64,000 bases of DNA from Roseibium sp. HPY-6 (GTDB lineage: Bacteria; Pseudomonadota; Alphaproteobacteria; Rhizobiales; Stappiaceae): positions 2,091,793 through 2,155,792 of the forward strand of contig NZ_JBEWCD010000002.1 of NCBI RefSeq assembly GCF_040530035.1, written 5' to 3'. Positions 8,849 to 17,862 of this stretch are shown piece after piece; positions within the stretch are counted from its first letter, which is position 1, and each line of letters starts with the position of its first letter. Made by a program: the position numbers and the translations under genes. Below the pieces are notes generated by a model, which was not told where the DNA came from, made no database searches, and saw only the letters and a program-made list of their open reading frames with translations.

Positions 8849-10008
8849 TGGGCGCCTCCCAGCACAAGCGCAACGGCTTCGCTCATCGTGGCTCCATTTC
8901 CGGTGACCAGGGCGGTTTCGCAATCGGGGATCTGCCGCTCGCCCGCATTGCCGCGGATTTGCCTGACGGCCTCAACAACATGGGTCATGCCGCCTGCAAG
9001 ATCCGGCTGCCCGAAGCCGAGTTGTCCGCCGTGTGTGTTGATCGGCTGGTTGGCTTGAGGACCCATGCCGCCATTGTCACGAAGCCAGTTTGCGAATTGC
9101 CCCGGTCCGCAAAGACCGGCGTCTTCAATCGTTGTCGCGACCATGATCGTGTAACAATCATAGAGGCTCAGGAACTTGATCTGCTCGATGCCGAGGCAGG
9201 ACTGGGAAAGGGCCCGTGCCATCGCTGGCTTTAGAGGACCCGATGTCAGGTTCGGGGCCTGGCTGACAACGCGGTGCGTGATTTTCTCGCCCGCCCCCAG
9301 AAGGTGGACAGGACGATGAGGCCCTTCTTTTGCATTTTCCGCAGTGGTGACAACAACCGCGTCTCCGCCTGCAACCGGCATGACGATCTCAAAGAGATGG
9401 AGCGGCGAGGCGACCATCGGCGAGGCCAATACCTCATCGACATCCGCAGGCTGCCCATAAAAGATTGCATCGGGATTGAGCTGCGCGTTACCTCGCGCGC
9501 CAGCCGCTATGACCGCGTAGTCTTCAGCAGCACAGCCGAACGCGGCCATATGTGCCTGCATGAGCAGCGCATAGGATGTGTTTGCGCCGGAGGCGCCAAA
9601 TGGCGGGTCGAATTCTCTGGCAGGGTTCCGATTGGGGGATCGCGGCGCGGGTGTATTTCTATGGTTTCCAAGGACACACAGAACCGTTTCGCATTGTCCG
9701 GCAGCTATGGCTGCGGCGGCGCGCCAGATCATTCCCGGACCGGAAGCCCCGCCAAGGTCGACCATGTTCGACATGGTGGGTTGAAGGCCGAAATATTCAG
9801 ACACCATTGCGGGCACGTGCTGAGGCGTTTCTCCGACCTGCGGTCCGACCAGCAGCCCGTCGACTTGATCGGGACCAATTCCGGCATCTTCCAGCGCAAG
9901 CGCGGAAACCTGCATCAGAAGTTCCAGCGTCGTTACGCCTTCCGTGCGCCGGACCGGTTTCAATTCGCCAATCCCGGAAATAGCCGCGCGGGGAGAAAGA
10001 TGCCTCAT
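8845..10008 (-). CDS. Thiolase-like (SCPx/Ltp2-type) protein lacking the usual nucleophilic Cys
   Basis: The 387-residue thiolase fold resembles the lipid-transfer/SCPx branch. The segment that normally holds the acyl-accepting Cys reads DLGGASGPG (residues ~84-92) with no cysteine. The His-containing NTHGGQLGFG loop is retained. Family members without the Cys include the retro-aldolases that work with DUF35 partners, as in steroid side-chain degradation. With DUF35 and MaoC genes next door, a hydration followed by retro-aldol cleavage is more plausible than thiolysis. It overlaps the ligase gene upstream by 4 bp. Confidence 0.82.
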   Translation of the reverse strand: MRHLSPRAAISGIGELKPVRRTEGVTTLELLMQVSALALEDAGIGPDQVDGLLVGPQVGETPQHVPAMVSEYFGLQPTMSNMVDLGGASGPGMIWRAAAAIAAGQCETVLCVLGNHRNTPAPRSPNRNPAREFDPPFGASGANTSYALLMQAHMAAFGCAAEDYAVIAAGARGNAQLNPDAIFYGQPADVDEVLASPMVASPLHLFEIVMPVAGGDAVVVTTAENAKEGPHRPVHLLGAGEKITHRVVSQAPNLTSGPLKPAMARALSQSCLGIEQIKFLSLYDCYTIMVATTIEDAGLCGPGQFANWLRDNGGMGPQANQPINTHGGQLGFGQPDLAGGMTHVVEAVRQIRGNAGERQIPDCETALVTGNGATMSEAVALVLGGAQ

Positions 10009-11939
10009 AGGGCATCCTCCCGTTTCAGGGCCGCGAATTCGGCAAGACAGCCGGGATTTGCGATCGACCCGAGATTTTTGACCTTTCCGCCGTTCACGGT
10101 CGTGCGGGCAGCGCCTTCCACCCGTTTGCCATTGATCGTGTACGGAACGTCGCTGACGAAATGAATTCGTGCGGGAACATGACGCGGAGACGCGGACATT
10201 CGGATATCCGCCCGCAGTCTTTTCAAGGTTTCCATGGACCCAGTCGCACCATCGGCGAGTTTCAACGCGAGCACGACTTCCTCGTCGCCATCATGATCTG
10301 CCCCGAAGGCCAGGAAATCGCTGAACTCGGGATAGGCCTCGCACACGGAATAGATTTCAGAAATCCCGATGCGGACGCCGCCCGGCTTGAGCGTGTTGTC
10401 GGAACGCCCATGAACATAACCGCCGCCGGTATGGGTGAGCTCGGCGACATCGCCATGGGTCCAGATCTCGGTGCGGTCGGCAAAGTAAGTGTCGCGGTAT
10501 CTCTGTTCACCCTTGTCGCCCCAAAAGGTAAGCGGCATGGAGGGAAACGGTTCTGTACATACAAGCTCACCGCGCTTTCCGATGACCGGAGCTCCTCTTT
10601 CGTCCATGACGCTGACGGCGTGACCGAGTGCCGGGACGGTCAGCTGACCGCGCCGGACGGGATGGACCGGAGACCCGATCAGGAAAGACCCCAATATCTC
10701 GGTACCTCCCGAAATGGAGGCAAACATCATGTTCGCCTTGATCGCCGAATAGACCCAGTCGAACTGGTGCGGCAGGCAGGGCGCTCCGCAAACCAGCAGC
10801 GCCTTCAATGTTGAAAGGTCCTGTCTTTCGCCAGGCCGGTAGCTTTCGGCAGCCAGCGTTGCGAGATATTTCGGGCTGACGCCCAGATGGGTCACGCGAG
10901 CCTTCTGAGCCAGGCTCCAGAGGGGAGAACAGTCGAGACCTTGGTTTGATTTCAGTACGGGCGCACCATCGAAAAGGACGACAGCTGAGCCCGTCCCGAG
11001 GGCCGAGATCATCCAGTGGTACATCATCCAGGCCGTGTTGGTGTACCAGATTACCCTGTCACCGCTGCGGACATCTCCGTGAAGGATATGTTCCTTGAAA
11101 TGCTGGAGCAGGACACCGCCGGTCCGGTGAACGATCGCCTTGGGAACGCCTGTGGTGCCGGATGTATAAAGAATATAGGCCGGATGATCGAATGCGACCG
11201 GTTCGAATTCCAGTGTCTTTTCGTGCCCGAACATTTCCTGATCGATGGCATCGAGCGCAGACTTGCCGCTGACGATGACGGTCTGAATGGAGGGCACGGA
11301 CGCAACCACTTCGGCTATGCGGTCGCTGATATCGTGGTCCTTGCCGGCATACGTGTAGCGGCACGTCGCGAACAAGACTTTCGGTTCAACCTGTCCGATA
11401 CGGTCGATGATTGCGGATTTGCCAAAGTCGGGACTGCAGGATGTCCATACGGCGCCGATGCTCAACGTGGCAAGTGTCGCTACGAGCGCGTCAATGCTGT
11501 TTGTCTGAACACCCGCAACACGATCGCCGGGTCGAATGCCACACTCTTTCAGGCCCGTTGCGACGCGCGCGACCCGCAAGGTGAGATCTTCGCGTGTATA
11601 CTCCCGGTAAGAACCGGTTTCATCCATCGCACAAACCGCGATGTCAGACGTGTCTCCCCGCAAAAGCAGGTTTTCAGCGAGGTTGAGGCGGGCTTCGGGG
11701 AAAAACCGCGCGCCTGTCATCCAGGCGGCGTCATCGGGTGCGAACCGGATGGTTCCCTTGTCGCCGATAACTTTTGTGAACGCCCAGACGGCCTCCCAGA
11801 ATTCGCCAAGGTCGCTTACCGACCAGCGATGAAGGCTGTCGTAGTCTGCTGGATCAAATCCGGCCGCCATCGCAAATCTTGCAAGAGAACTCTCCGACAA
11901 GGCTTCCGTTTGAGGCTGCCAAAGAACTGCATCCGTCAT
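10005..11939 (-). CDS. Acetoacetyl-CoA synthetase-like acyl-CoA ligase
   Basis: This 644-residue ANL-superfamily adenylating enzyme has the AMP-binding P-loop ILYTSGTTGVPK. Its C-terminal domain ends in INGKRVEGAARTTVNG, with the conserved lysine that acts in adenylation. Length and N-terminal features match acetoacetyl-CoA synthetase. The ATG at 11939 is preferred over an upstream in-frame ATG at 11981 that would lie inside the sulfatase gene. The gap to the sulfatase stop is 10 bp. It probably activates a short keto- or branched acid to its CoA ester; acetoacetate itself is only one possibility given the surrounding genes. Confidence 0.86.
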   Translation of the reverse strand: MTDAVLWQPQTEALSESSLARFAMAAGFDPADYDSLHRWSVSDLGEFWEAVWAFTKVIGDKGTIRFAPDDAAWMTGARFFPEARLNLAENLLLRGDTSDIAVCAMDETGSYREYTREDLTLRVARVATGLKECGIRPGDRVAGVQTNSIDALVATLATLSIGAVWTSCSPDFGKSAIIDRIGQVEPKVLFATCRYTYAGKDHDISDRIAEVVASVPSIQTVIVSGKSALDAIDQEMFGHEKTLEFEPVAFDHPAYILYTSGTTGVPKAIVHRTGGVLLQHFKEHILHGDVRSGDRVIWYTNTAWMMYHWMISALGTGSAVVLFDGAPVLKSNQGLDCSPLWSLAQKARVTHLGVSPKYLATLAAESYRPGERQDLSTLKALLVCGAPCLPHQFDWVYSAIKANMMFASISGGTEILGSFLIGSPVHPVRRGQLTVPALGHAVSVMDERGAPVIGKRGELVCTEPFPSMPLTFWGDKGEQRYRDTYFADRTEIWTHGDVAELTHTGGGYVHGRSDNTLKPGGVRIGISEIYSVCEAYPEFSDFLAFGADHDGDEEVVLALKLADGATGSMETLKRLRADIRMSASPRHVPARIHFVSDVPYTINGKRVEGAARTTVNGGKVKNLGSIANPGCLAEFAALKREDAL

Positions 11940-11949
11940 CGTCTTGCTT

Positions 11950-13491
11950 TCACTGTGCTGCGACGGGTTCAAATTCCTCAAGACCGAGCCGCGCGAGTTG
12001 CTCCAGCGGATATCCCTCCTGATCCAGAGTGGTCCGAAGCAGTTTCAACATGCGCGTGCGCTGTTCAGGCTCTTGGTCCCACAGGTTCTGGGTCTGATCC
12101 GGATCGACCGAGCGATGAAACAGAAAGTCATCATGCGTTCTTGGATCGATCTTGATTGGCAGTTTCCAGAGCGGGAAGGGGATGCTCGGATCAAACCTGT
12201 CCTGGTCAACCGGTTGGGGCGGCATTGCTCCAACGCGGCCATCCACGGGATTGTCCACCAGAAGCGGGCGGGCGATCATGGTGGAATAGCTGAAAAGCGG
12301 CTTGTCCTTGATCGGCGACTTGAAAAGCGTCCATTCGCCATCGGTAATGCACACGCCTTGCCCGAAAGTTCCGTAGGTAATCTCCGACCGGACGGCTTCC
12401 TTGCCTTCCATCAGCGGCAGGATACTTCTGGAATGCCGCGTTTCTTCCGGTGGTTTTCCGCCCGCGGCTTCAATCACGGTCGAAAAGATGTCAACGGTCT
12501 GGGTAAGGTGGGGGACACGCTGCCCCTCGCCACGATGATGAGGGTTCCAAACGATCATCGGAATATTCGCGTGACTGTCGTAGTGGGGGTATTGTTTGCC
12601 GAAGACACCGCGCTGACCCAGATCATGCCCGTGATCGGTCGTGAAAATGACCAGCGTGTCGTCCCACAAGCCGAGCTCACCGATCTTGTCGAAGAACCTG
12701 CCCAGCCATTTGTCGACCATCGTGGTCTTGCCGTAGTACTGGGATCTCAGATACGCGAGTTCCTGAGGTGTTGTCTGGTCCATGAAGGCGTCCAGATCCT
12801 TGTACACCTGATAGGGCGGCCAGATGTTGAAGTCGTCCGCGTTGCCTTCAATGCCTTGCGTGTACATTGACGCATAAGGCTCGGGGATGTGGAACGGTTC
12901 GTGGACGTCGAAACTCTCGACCTGCAGAAAGAAGGGCGCGCGCTTCGCATATTTTTCCAGCCAGTTTCCCGCAGCCGTAAATGTCTTGGCCGGAAAATAA
13001 TCTTCCTCACCTTTGAAATTCTTCACGTTTTCCCAGTACTGGCGCATGTGATATGGCGAGCGGAACTCGCTCATCTTCTCCACCCACTTGGGGGCAGGCC
13101 CGCTGTCCGGGAGCGTGTGGTAATCGGTTTCATGTCCTCGGATCATTTCAAGTGACATGAATCCCTGCATGTAGCCGTTCGCGGTCTCTTCCCAGTAGTG
13201 GTAGTGGTCGGTCACTAGGCCGGTGTTGTAACCCTGTTTTTGAACTTCGCGCGGCAGGCGCGGATCGAAAACTTCGAGGGAGCCCCAGGGGCGCCACATG
13301 AATTCCTTGCGGCCGGCAAAGATCTCCCTGCGTGCAGGCATGCACGGCAGGCTAGCAATGAAATGACCGTCAAATACGTGCGACCTTCCGGCGAATGCCT
13401 GGATATTGGGCGTTTCGCACACTGTGGACGGGTTGTAGATCCGCAGTGCTTCCTTGTTCAGGCTGTCCACCAGAATAAGAATAATGTTCAC
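11950..13491 (-). CDS. Sulfatase (arylsulfatase/choline-sulfatase type)
   Basis: The 513-residue alkaline-phosphatase-fold sulfatase begins with the metal-binding ILILVDSLN (Asp9). It carries the formylglycine motif C-x-P-x-R as Cys50-Met-Pro-Ala-Arg and the later metal motif TTDHGHDLG. The GTG at 13491 is chosen because a GGGAGGG ribosome-binding site lies just upstream and the fold begins there; a longer in-frame extension to 13662 would run through the operator region. No signal peptide is seen, so it acts in the cytoplasm on an imported sulfate ester. It is the first gene of the operon and divergent from an SsuA/TauA-like importer, which suggests uptake and desulfation of an organosulfate. 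Confidence 0.85.
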   Translation of the reverse strand: MNIILILVDSLNKEALRIYNPSTVCETPNIQAFAGRSHVFDGHFIASLPCMPARREIFAGRKEFMWRPWGSLEVFDPRLPREVQKQGYNTGLVTDHYHYWEETANGYMQGFMSLEMIRGHETDYHTLPDSGPAPKWVEKMSEFRSPYHMRQYWENVKNFKGEEDYFPAKTFTAAGNWLEKYAKRAPFFLQVESFDVHEPFHIPEPYASMYTQGIEGNADDFNIWPPYQVYKDLDAFMDQTTPQELAYLRSQYYGKTTMVDKWLGRFFDKIGELGLWDDTLVIFTTDHGHDLGQRGVFGKQYPHYDSHANIPMIVWNPHHRGEGQRVPHLTQTVDIFSTVIEAAGGKPPEETRHSRSILPLMEGKEAVRSEITYGTFGQGVCITDGEWTLFKSPIKDKPLFSYSTMIARPLLVDNPVDGRVGAMPPQPVDQDRFDPSIPFPLWKLPIKIDPRTHDDFLFHRSVDPDQTQNLWDQEPEQRTRMLKLLRTTLDQEGYPLEQLARLGLEEFEPVAAQ

Positions 13492-13565
13492 AGCGCCCTC
13501 CCAGCAGCTGTAGGCAGATTTGCAGTTTGGAGAGGCGTTCCGTTTCAGATCGCCATCTTCTTTTT

Positions 13566-13577
13566 TGATTATAATCA
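13566..13577. promoter_or_regulatory. Operator palindrome, copy 1 (minus-operon side)
   Basis: TGATTATAATCA is a perfect 12-bp palindrome. It belongs to a 17-bp element, AATTCTGATTATAATCA, which reads on the minus strand here (13566-13582) and on the plus strand at 13627-13643. It lies about 75 bp upstream of the sulfatase start. The likely ligand is the GntR/HutC regulator encoded at 16330. Confidence 0.65.
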
Positions 13578-13614
13578 GAATTATGTCAAACGAAAAAATC
13601 CATTTCTTGCAAGC

Positions 13615-13643
13615 TTGACATTCGTTAATTCTGATTATAATCA
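13615..13643 (+). promoter_or_regulatory. Promoter plus operator copy 2 for the SsuABC-like operon
   Basis: TTGACA (13615-13620) is followed after 15 bp by TATAAT (13636-13641). The -10 box sits inside the second perfect palindrome TGATTATAATCA (13632-13643), so a bound repressor would block RNA polymerase. The gene start at 13710 lies ~65 bp downstream. Confidence 0.6.
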
Positions 13644-13709
13644 ATAATAATCCTGGTCGCATTACATGTGGTATTTCGACGCCGCATGGTCATAGGGAGG
13701 AGATGCGTG

Positions 13710-14744
13710 ATGGGCAAAATAAGAACTGGGAATTTTAGTCGCCGTTCAGTGCTGAAAGGTGGTGCGGCGGGTTTTGCTGCGTTGGCTGCGCCTGCGGTGC
13801 TCTCAAGCGGTGCGCTCGGAAAGAGCGCAAGGCTGAGGATCGGCATTATTCCTGCGTATTCTTTCGGTCTGTACTGGTTGATCGAGGATCAGGGCTTCGC
13901 TCCTGATGTTGAGCAGGTGTTTGCGGTTTTCCCGTCCGGTCCACCCGCAATTGAAGCGATGGTTGGTGGGTCGGTGGATGCCATCACGGTCGGTTCCGTG
14001 CCGCCTCTGGCGGCCATGTACAGGAAGGTTGCGGACTTCCGGGAAATCTCGGTCTGCGGTGATGCGTCCGGCCTCTTCCAGATTGTGGGTGCGCCGGATG
14101 TGAAGAAACTTGCCGATCTGGAAGGCAAGAAAATCGCTGTTACGTCGGGTTCCAACTTTGATTTCTTCCTCGACACGGCACTTCGGGTGAACGGATTGGC
14201 CGACATGCCATTAACCCGCGTAAATATGGAGCCAATCGACGGGCAATCCGCCTTCATCGCCGGTGCCGTCGACGCAACGGTGCCACTGGCAACGTCCCGC
14301 AAGTTGATTTACGACGCGATGCCGGAAGCAAATCTGCTCGTTGACGGATCCAAGCTGCCGATCGATTCCCGACCGTCCATCATGGACGTCTTTATGACCA
14401 CACAAGACAACATGGACGCAAACGAAGCGGCCTATGTTGAGCTGGTCCGGGCTTTTCATGAGAAAGCGGTGAAGATGCTGCGCGAGGACAATGCCGCTGT
14501 CGTTGACCGCATGGTCGCATGGCAGGAGCAGGTCGGCCGGGCAGGGGTTACGCCGGCAGACGTCGAGCCATTGCTCAACGGTTACTTCTACTTTGACAAG
14601 CCTGAGATCAAGGACGTCTACTCAAAGGGTATTCTTGAGAATTCTCTGAAAGTACAGTCTGAGTTCCTGGTCGCAAATGATCGGATCGGTGGTGTTCCGG
14701 ATCTCCCGGCACTGGTGTCCGATCAGATTGTCCGGCAAATTTAG
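13710..14744 (+). CDS. ABC transporter substrate-binding protein (SsuA/TauA/NMT1-like), Tat-exported
   Basis: The 344-residue periplasmic binding protein has a twin-arginine signal: SRRSVLKGG at residues 10-18 followed by an alanine-rich hydrophobic stretch. The mature part resembles aliphatic sulfonate/nitrate/thiamine-precursor binding proteins (GIIPAYSFGLYWLIEDQG; IEAMVGGSVDAITVGSVPPLAAM). The ATG at 13710 is preferred because GGGAGGAG lies 8 nt upstream; in-frame ATGs upstream lack this. With the permease and ATPase that follow it forms a complete importer. Divergence from a cytoplasmic sulfatase gene suggests that the ligand is a sulfated organic compound, which is inference. Confidence 0.87.
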   Translation: MGKIRTGNFSRRSVLKGGAAGFAALAAPAVLSSGALGKSARLRIGIIPAYSFGLYWLIEDQGFAPDVEQVFAVFPSGPPAIEAMVGGSVDAITVGSVPPLAAMYRKVADFREISVCGDASGLFQIVGAPDVKKLADLEGKKIAVTSGSNFDFFLDTALRVNGLADMPLTRVNMEPIDGQSAFIAGAVDATVPLATSRKLIYDAMPEANLLVDGSKLPIDSRPSIMDVFMTTQDNMDANEAAYVELVRAFHEKAVKMLREDNAAVVDRMVAWQEQVGRAGVTPADVEPLLNGYFYFDKPEIKDVYSKGILENSLKVQSEFLVANDRIGGVPDLPALVSDQIVRQI

Positions 14745-14770
14745 AAGCCGTCCGAACGAATAGGCTTGTT

Positions 14771-15538
14771 ATGAAAAACCTTCTGCGTGGGCGCCTGTTC
14801 CTGGGCGCCCTGTCGATCACGACCGTGTTGGTAATCTACGTGGTTGTGACAAACCAGCCTGACAACAATCCGAGCCTTTTGCCGCCCATATCGAGTATTA
14901 TCGGGTCTTTCTTCACCAACCTGGAAGCAGGGACGTTGCTGGATGCGTTGTCGGCCAGCCTGTTTCGGATCTTTCTCGGCTTTCTGTGTGGAACGACAGC
15001 CGCATTGGTGATCGGGTGCCTGGTCGGATGGTACGAAACGGTAGAATATCTCGTCGACCCCCTGATCGAGGCTGTGCGTCCTATTCCGCCGCTGGCCTAC
15101 ATTCCCATCGTGATCATCTGGTTCGGTATTGAAGAGTTCAGCCGCGTGCTGCTCATCTCAATTGCATGTTTCATGGTGTGCGTCGTCAATGTGATCGCGG
15201 GCATGAAAAACGTTCCGAAGGTCTACGTGGACGCAGCCGCAACGCTTGGAGCCTCACGGATCCAGATTTTCCGGACTGTGGCCATTCCGGCGGCCACTCC
15301 GTTTATCATAACGGGATACCGGATAGCGCTCGCAGCCGCCTGGACCACACTGGTCGCGGCCGAACTGATCGCAGCGCCTAACGGTCTCGGATATCTGCTG
15401 CAGGAAGGCAGGCGCTATTTCCTCACAGATCAGGTCATGATGATCATTGTCATCATAGGTGTCTGTGCGTTCACGATGGACCGGGCGTTTCGCGCGATCC
15501 AGAAGCGCTTGATGGTTTGGTCGGAGGCACGTGAATAA
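14771..15538 (+). CDS. ABC transporter permease (SsuC/TauC-like)
   Basis: This 255-residue inner-membrane protein has about six hydrophobic segments. The EAA loop motif (NVIAGMKNVPKVYVDAAATLGASRIQIFRTVAIPAA) contacts the ATPase. Its length and loop match the BPD_transp_1 permeases of taurine/sulfonate importers. It starts 26 bp after the binding-protein gene, and its stop shares one base with the ATPase start codon (TAATG). Confidence 0.9.
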   Translation: MKNLLRGRLFLGALSITTVLVIYVVVTNQPDNNPSLLPPISSIIGSFFTNLEAGTLLDALSASLFRIFLGFLCGTTAALVIGCLVGWYETVEYLVDPLIEAVRPIPPLAYIPIVIIWFGIEEFSRVLLISIACFMVCVVNVIAGMKNVPKVYVDAAATLGASRIQIFRTVAIPAATPFIITGYRIALAAAWTTLVAAELIAAPNGLGYLLQEGRRYFLTDQVMMIIVIIGVCAFTMDRAFRAIQKRLMVWSEARE

Positions 15539-16293
15539 TGCCTGAAATTAAAGTCAATCACCTCAGCCACACCTTCGGCAAGAACACACCGGCTGCCCTG
15601 ACCGTTCTGGATGACATAAACCTCACCTTTCCCTCAGGCAGCTTCACCTCCATCGTGGGAACATCCGGCTGCGGAAAGTCGACACTGCTAAAGATGATGG
15701 CGGGACTGTTTGTCCCCTCCGATGGCGAAATGACGCTCGATGGCGACGTGATCAACGGGACGGACAACAGGCGCGGGATGGTGTTCCAGCAGGATGCGGT
15801 CTTTCCCTGGATGACAGTTGCCAAAAATGTTTCCTACGGACCGCGTCTTCGGGGGGCTAGCCGCGCCGAACAGGCTGAAATCGAAGCCAAGTGGGTGGAG
15901 ATGGTTGGCTTGAAAGGCTTCGAGAACCGCTGGCCGCGAGAGCTCTCGGGAGGCATGCGCAAGCGCGTCGATATCGGCAGGGTCTATGCCAACAATCCGG
16001 ACGTGCTTCTGATGGACGAGCCCTTTGGGGCACTCGACGCACAGACAAAGGAGCGCATGCAGTCCGATCTCCTGAAAACCTGGAACCAGACAAAGAAAAC
16101 CGTCATTTTCGTCACGCATGATCTGGAAGAAGCAATCTTTCTGTCCGACCGGATTATCGTGATGTCAGCGCGTCCGGGCCGTATCCGGCACATCGAGGAA
16201 GTCAGCTTGCCGCGTCCCCGTGAAGATGCTATGCGCCTTGAATCAGAGTTTCTGGACATCAAGCGCAAGCTGTGGGGAATGCTAGAACACTAG
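15538..16293 (+). CDS. ABC transporter ATP-binding protein (SsuB/TauB-like)
   Basis: The 251-residue nucleotide-binding subunit has Walker A GTSGCGKST (residues 41-49), signature LSGGMRKR, Walker B VLLMDEPFGALD and the switch His in FVTHDLEEA. It energises the importer formed with the two preceding gene products. The overlap with the permease gene supports one transcript. Confidence 0.93.
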   Translation: MPEIKVNHLSHTFGKNTPAALTVLDDINLTFPSGSFTSIVGTSGCGKSTLLKMMAGLFVPSDGEMTLDGDVINGTDNRRGMVFQQDAVFPWMTVAKNVSYGPRLRGASRAEQAEIEAKWVEMVGLKGFENRWPRELSGGMRKRVDIGRVYANNPDVLLMDEPFGALDAQTKERMQSDLLKTWNQTKKTVIFVTHDLEEAIFLSDRIIVMSARPGRIRHIEEVSLPRPREDAMRLESEFLDIKRKLWGMLEH

Positions 16294-16329
16294 AACAGTG
16301 TTGAATCCAGCCCGAAGAGGAGCGGCTGT

Positions 16330-17160
16330 TTGAAAGGAATGCAGAATACCCGCAAGGCAGTCGGCCGTCCCGGATTTGCCGAACAGGACAGTCTTGCGGT
16401 CGAGATCTTTCTTTTCGAATGCCGCCGAATTGTCCTCTCACGCGGTGCTTCCGTCCCCTTGTGGGAGCAACTCAGTGTTCAGCTCGAAAACCTGATTTTA
16501 AGCGGCAAACTGGCGGTCGGTAGCCGTATTCCGTCCGAACCGGCGCTGTGTGACCTTTTCGGAGTTTCGAAGGCGGTTGTGCGCCACGCGATTACCTCGC
16601 TGGCCGCGCGCGGGCTCGTGGTCAAAATTCCTCGCAAAGGGATGTTTGTTGGCGATCGACCGCGAGAAAGCGGGTTCGTCACGTCGAATGTCAGTTTGTT
16701 TGATGACATGCTGGCCCGTGGGGCCAAGCTCAGGACGCAGACATTTGAATTTGTCAAAGTGCTTGCCGATGATGAGGAGCGTGAAGCCCTTCAGCTCAAG
16801 GAAGAGGCCTGTGTTGTCCGGGCGGGCAGGGTGTTCTGGGCATACGGTCAACCGATAACACACTCGATCATGTCGTTTCCGGCGGAGAAGGTTCCCGGGT
16901 TCGAGCGGGTGCCGATTGAAGGCAAGTCGATCCAGGGGACTATCCGCGAGCTTTATGGACGTAGATTAGTGCGAGCGGAACGTTGGCTTTCTGCCGTCAT
17001 GCCGCCACCTGAAGTGATCCAGCGCATGGAGCTTGAAAGTCAGGATCCGCTGATCTGGATCGAGTCGATCGGGTTTGAAAAAGACGGTTCCCCTCTGGAG
17101 TACTACCGCGCCTACTACAACAGCGCCGCCGCCCGCATTCATATATCCGTTTCGGACTAG
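16330..17160 (+). CDS. GntR-family regulator, HutC type (wHTH + UTRA)
   Basis: The 276-residue protein has a GntR winged-helix domain (about residues 40-105; PLWEQLSVQLENLILSGKL, PSEPALCDLFGVSKAVVRHAI) and a C-terminal UTRA ligand domain ending LEYYRAYYNS. The likely start is TTG at 16330, preceded by GAGGAG; an ATG three codons later has poor spacing. It follows the ATPase gene by 36 bp. It is the obvious candidate to bind the paired TGATTATAATCA sites between the divergent operons and to respond to the imported compound or a metabolite. Confidence 0.88.
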   Translation: MKGMQNTRKAVGRPGFAEQDSLAVEIFLFECRRIVLSRGASVPLWEQLSVQLENLILSGKLAVGSRIPSEPALCDLFGVSKAVVRHAITSLAARGLVVKIPRKGMFVGDRPRESGFVTSNVSLFDDMLARGAKLRTQTFEFVKVLADDEEREALQLKEEACVVRAGRVFWAYGQPITHSIMSFPAEKVPGFERVPIEGKSIQGTIRELYGRRLVRAERWLSAVMPPPEVIQRMELESQDPLIWIESIGFEKDGSPLEYYRAYYNSAAARIHISVSD

Positions 17161-17862
17161 AGTGTATTTCAACACCGGCCAGGCACAGTGGTCCGGAGTT
17201 CGGTCGGCCTGTCAGGACGTTCACAGCCGTCGTGCTGCCTTCTCTGATTTGAATGGTCCTGAATTCATGAAAAGCCAGCCTGCCACACTTAAGCTGTGCA
17301 ATCGCTCCGCGCGGCGGGATTTGAGCACAAACCGATCATCAGACTGAAACGTTAAAGCGGCCAGTGACTGAACAACCTGGATCACGGGCTTGGCGCAGGT
17401 CGCCGGATCGTCGAGCTAAAGCGCCATACGGGTAAACGGCCCTCGCAAAAGCCTGAACGAAGCCGCGAACAACGGACATCGGCAAAACGCCTCGCGAAGA
17501 TGATGCGCCGGTATCGACCTTCGTGATGGTGTGGCGCCACACATAGAACCAGGCCACCTAAGGACCGGTAAATCAGTCACAATCGGCTGGGCGACGCGCA
17601 ATGGAGCAAGGGGTTCGTCGCCATTCTGCCAATCCGGGCCATTCAACAGCTCGGGTCTGCACGGCAATTTGCAGCGCCGAACGCAATCAGTCGCCCCTGC
17701 AAATCAGGTCAATCCTCGCATGAATGCGTTCGGCAGCCCGGATCAAATCCCTGATCTTCGATCTCGGTCGCAAACAAAATGATATTTGGTATTCCAAAAT
17801 TCCAAATATCATGATATCTAACCTCCACGGCGCGATTTCGCGCCTGCGCAAGGGAGGAATTC
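17161..17862. other. Gene-poor intergenic region with operator at its right end
   Basis: No supportable gene is seen in these ~700 bases; open frames on both strands lack ribosome-binding sites and recognisable content. The last 100 bases are AT-rich and hold the inverted repeat at 17780-17811 and the ribosome-binding site of the TctC-like gene. Confidence 0.6.
17780..17811. promoter_or_regulatory. Inverted-repeat operator upstream of the TctCBA operon
   Basis: TGATATTTGG (17780-17789) and CCAAATATCA (17802-17811) form perfect 10-bp arms around 12 bases. Nested inside is TTGGTATTCCAA (17786-17797), close to the TTGGTATACCAA consensus of UxuR/ExuR-type GntR regulators. The FCD-GntR gene at 22933 in the same operon is the probable regulator. 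Confidence 0.6.

Noticed and set aside
11950..13662. Longer (570-residue) version of the sulfatase
   Set aside because: The extra 57 residues run through the operator/promoter region; the GTG at 13491 has a good ribosome-binding site and begins the sulfatase fold.
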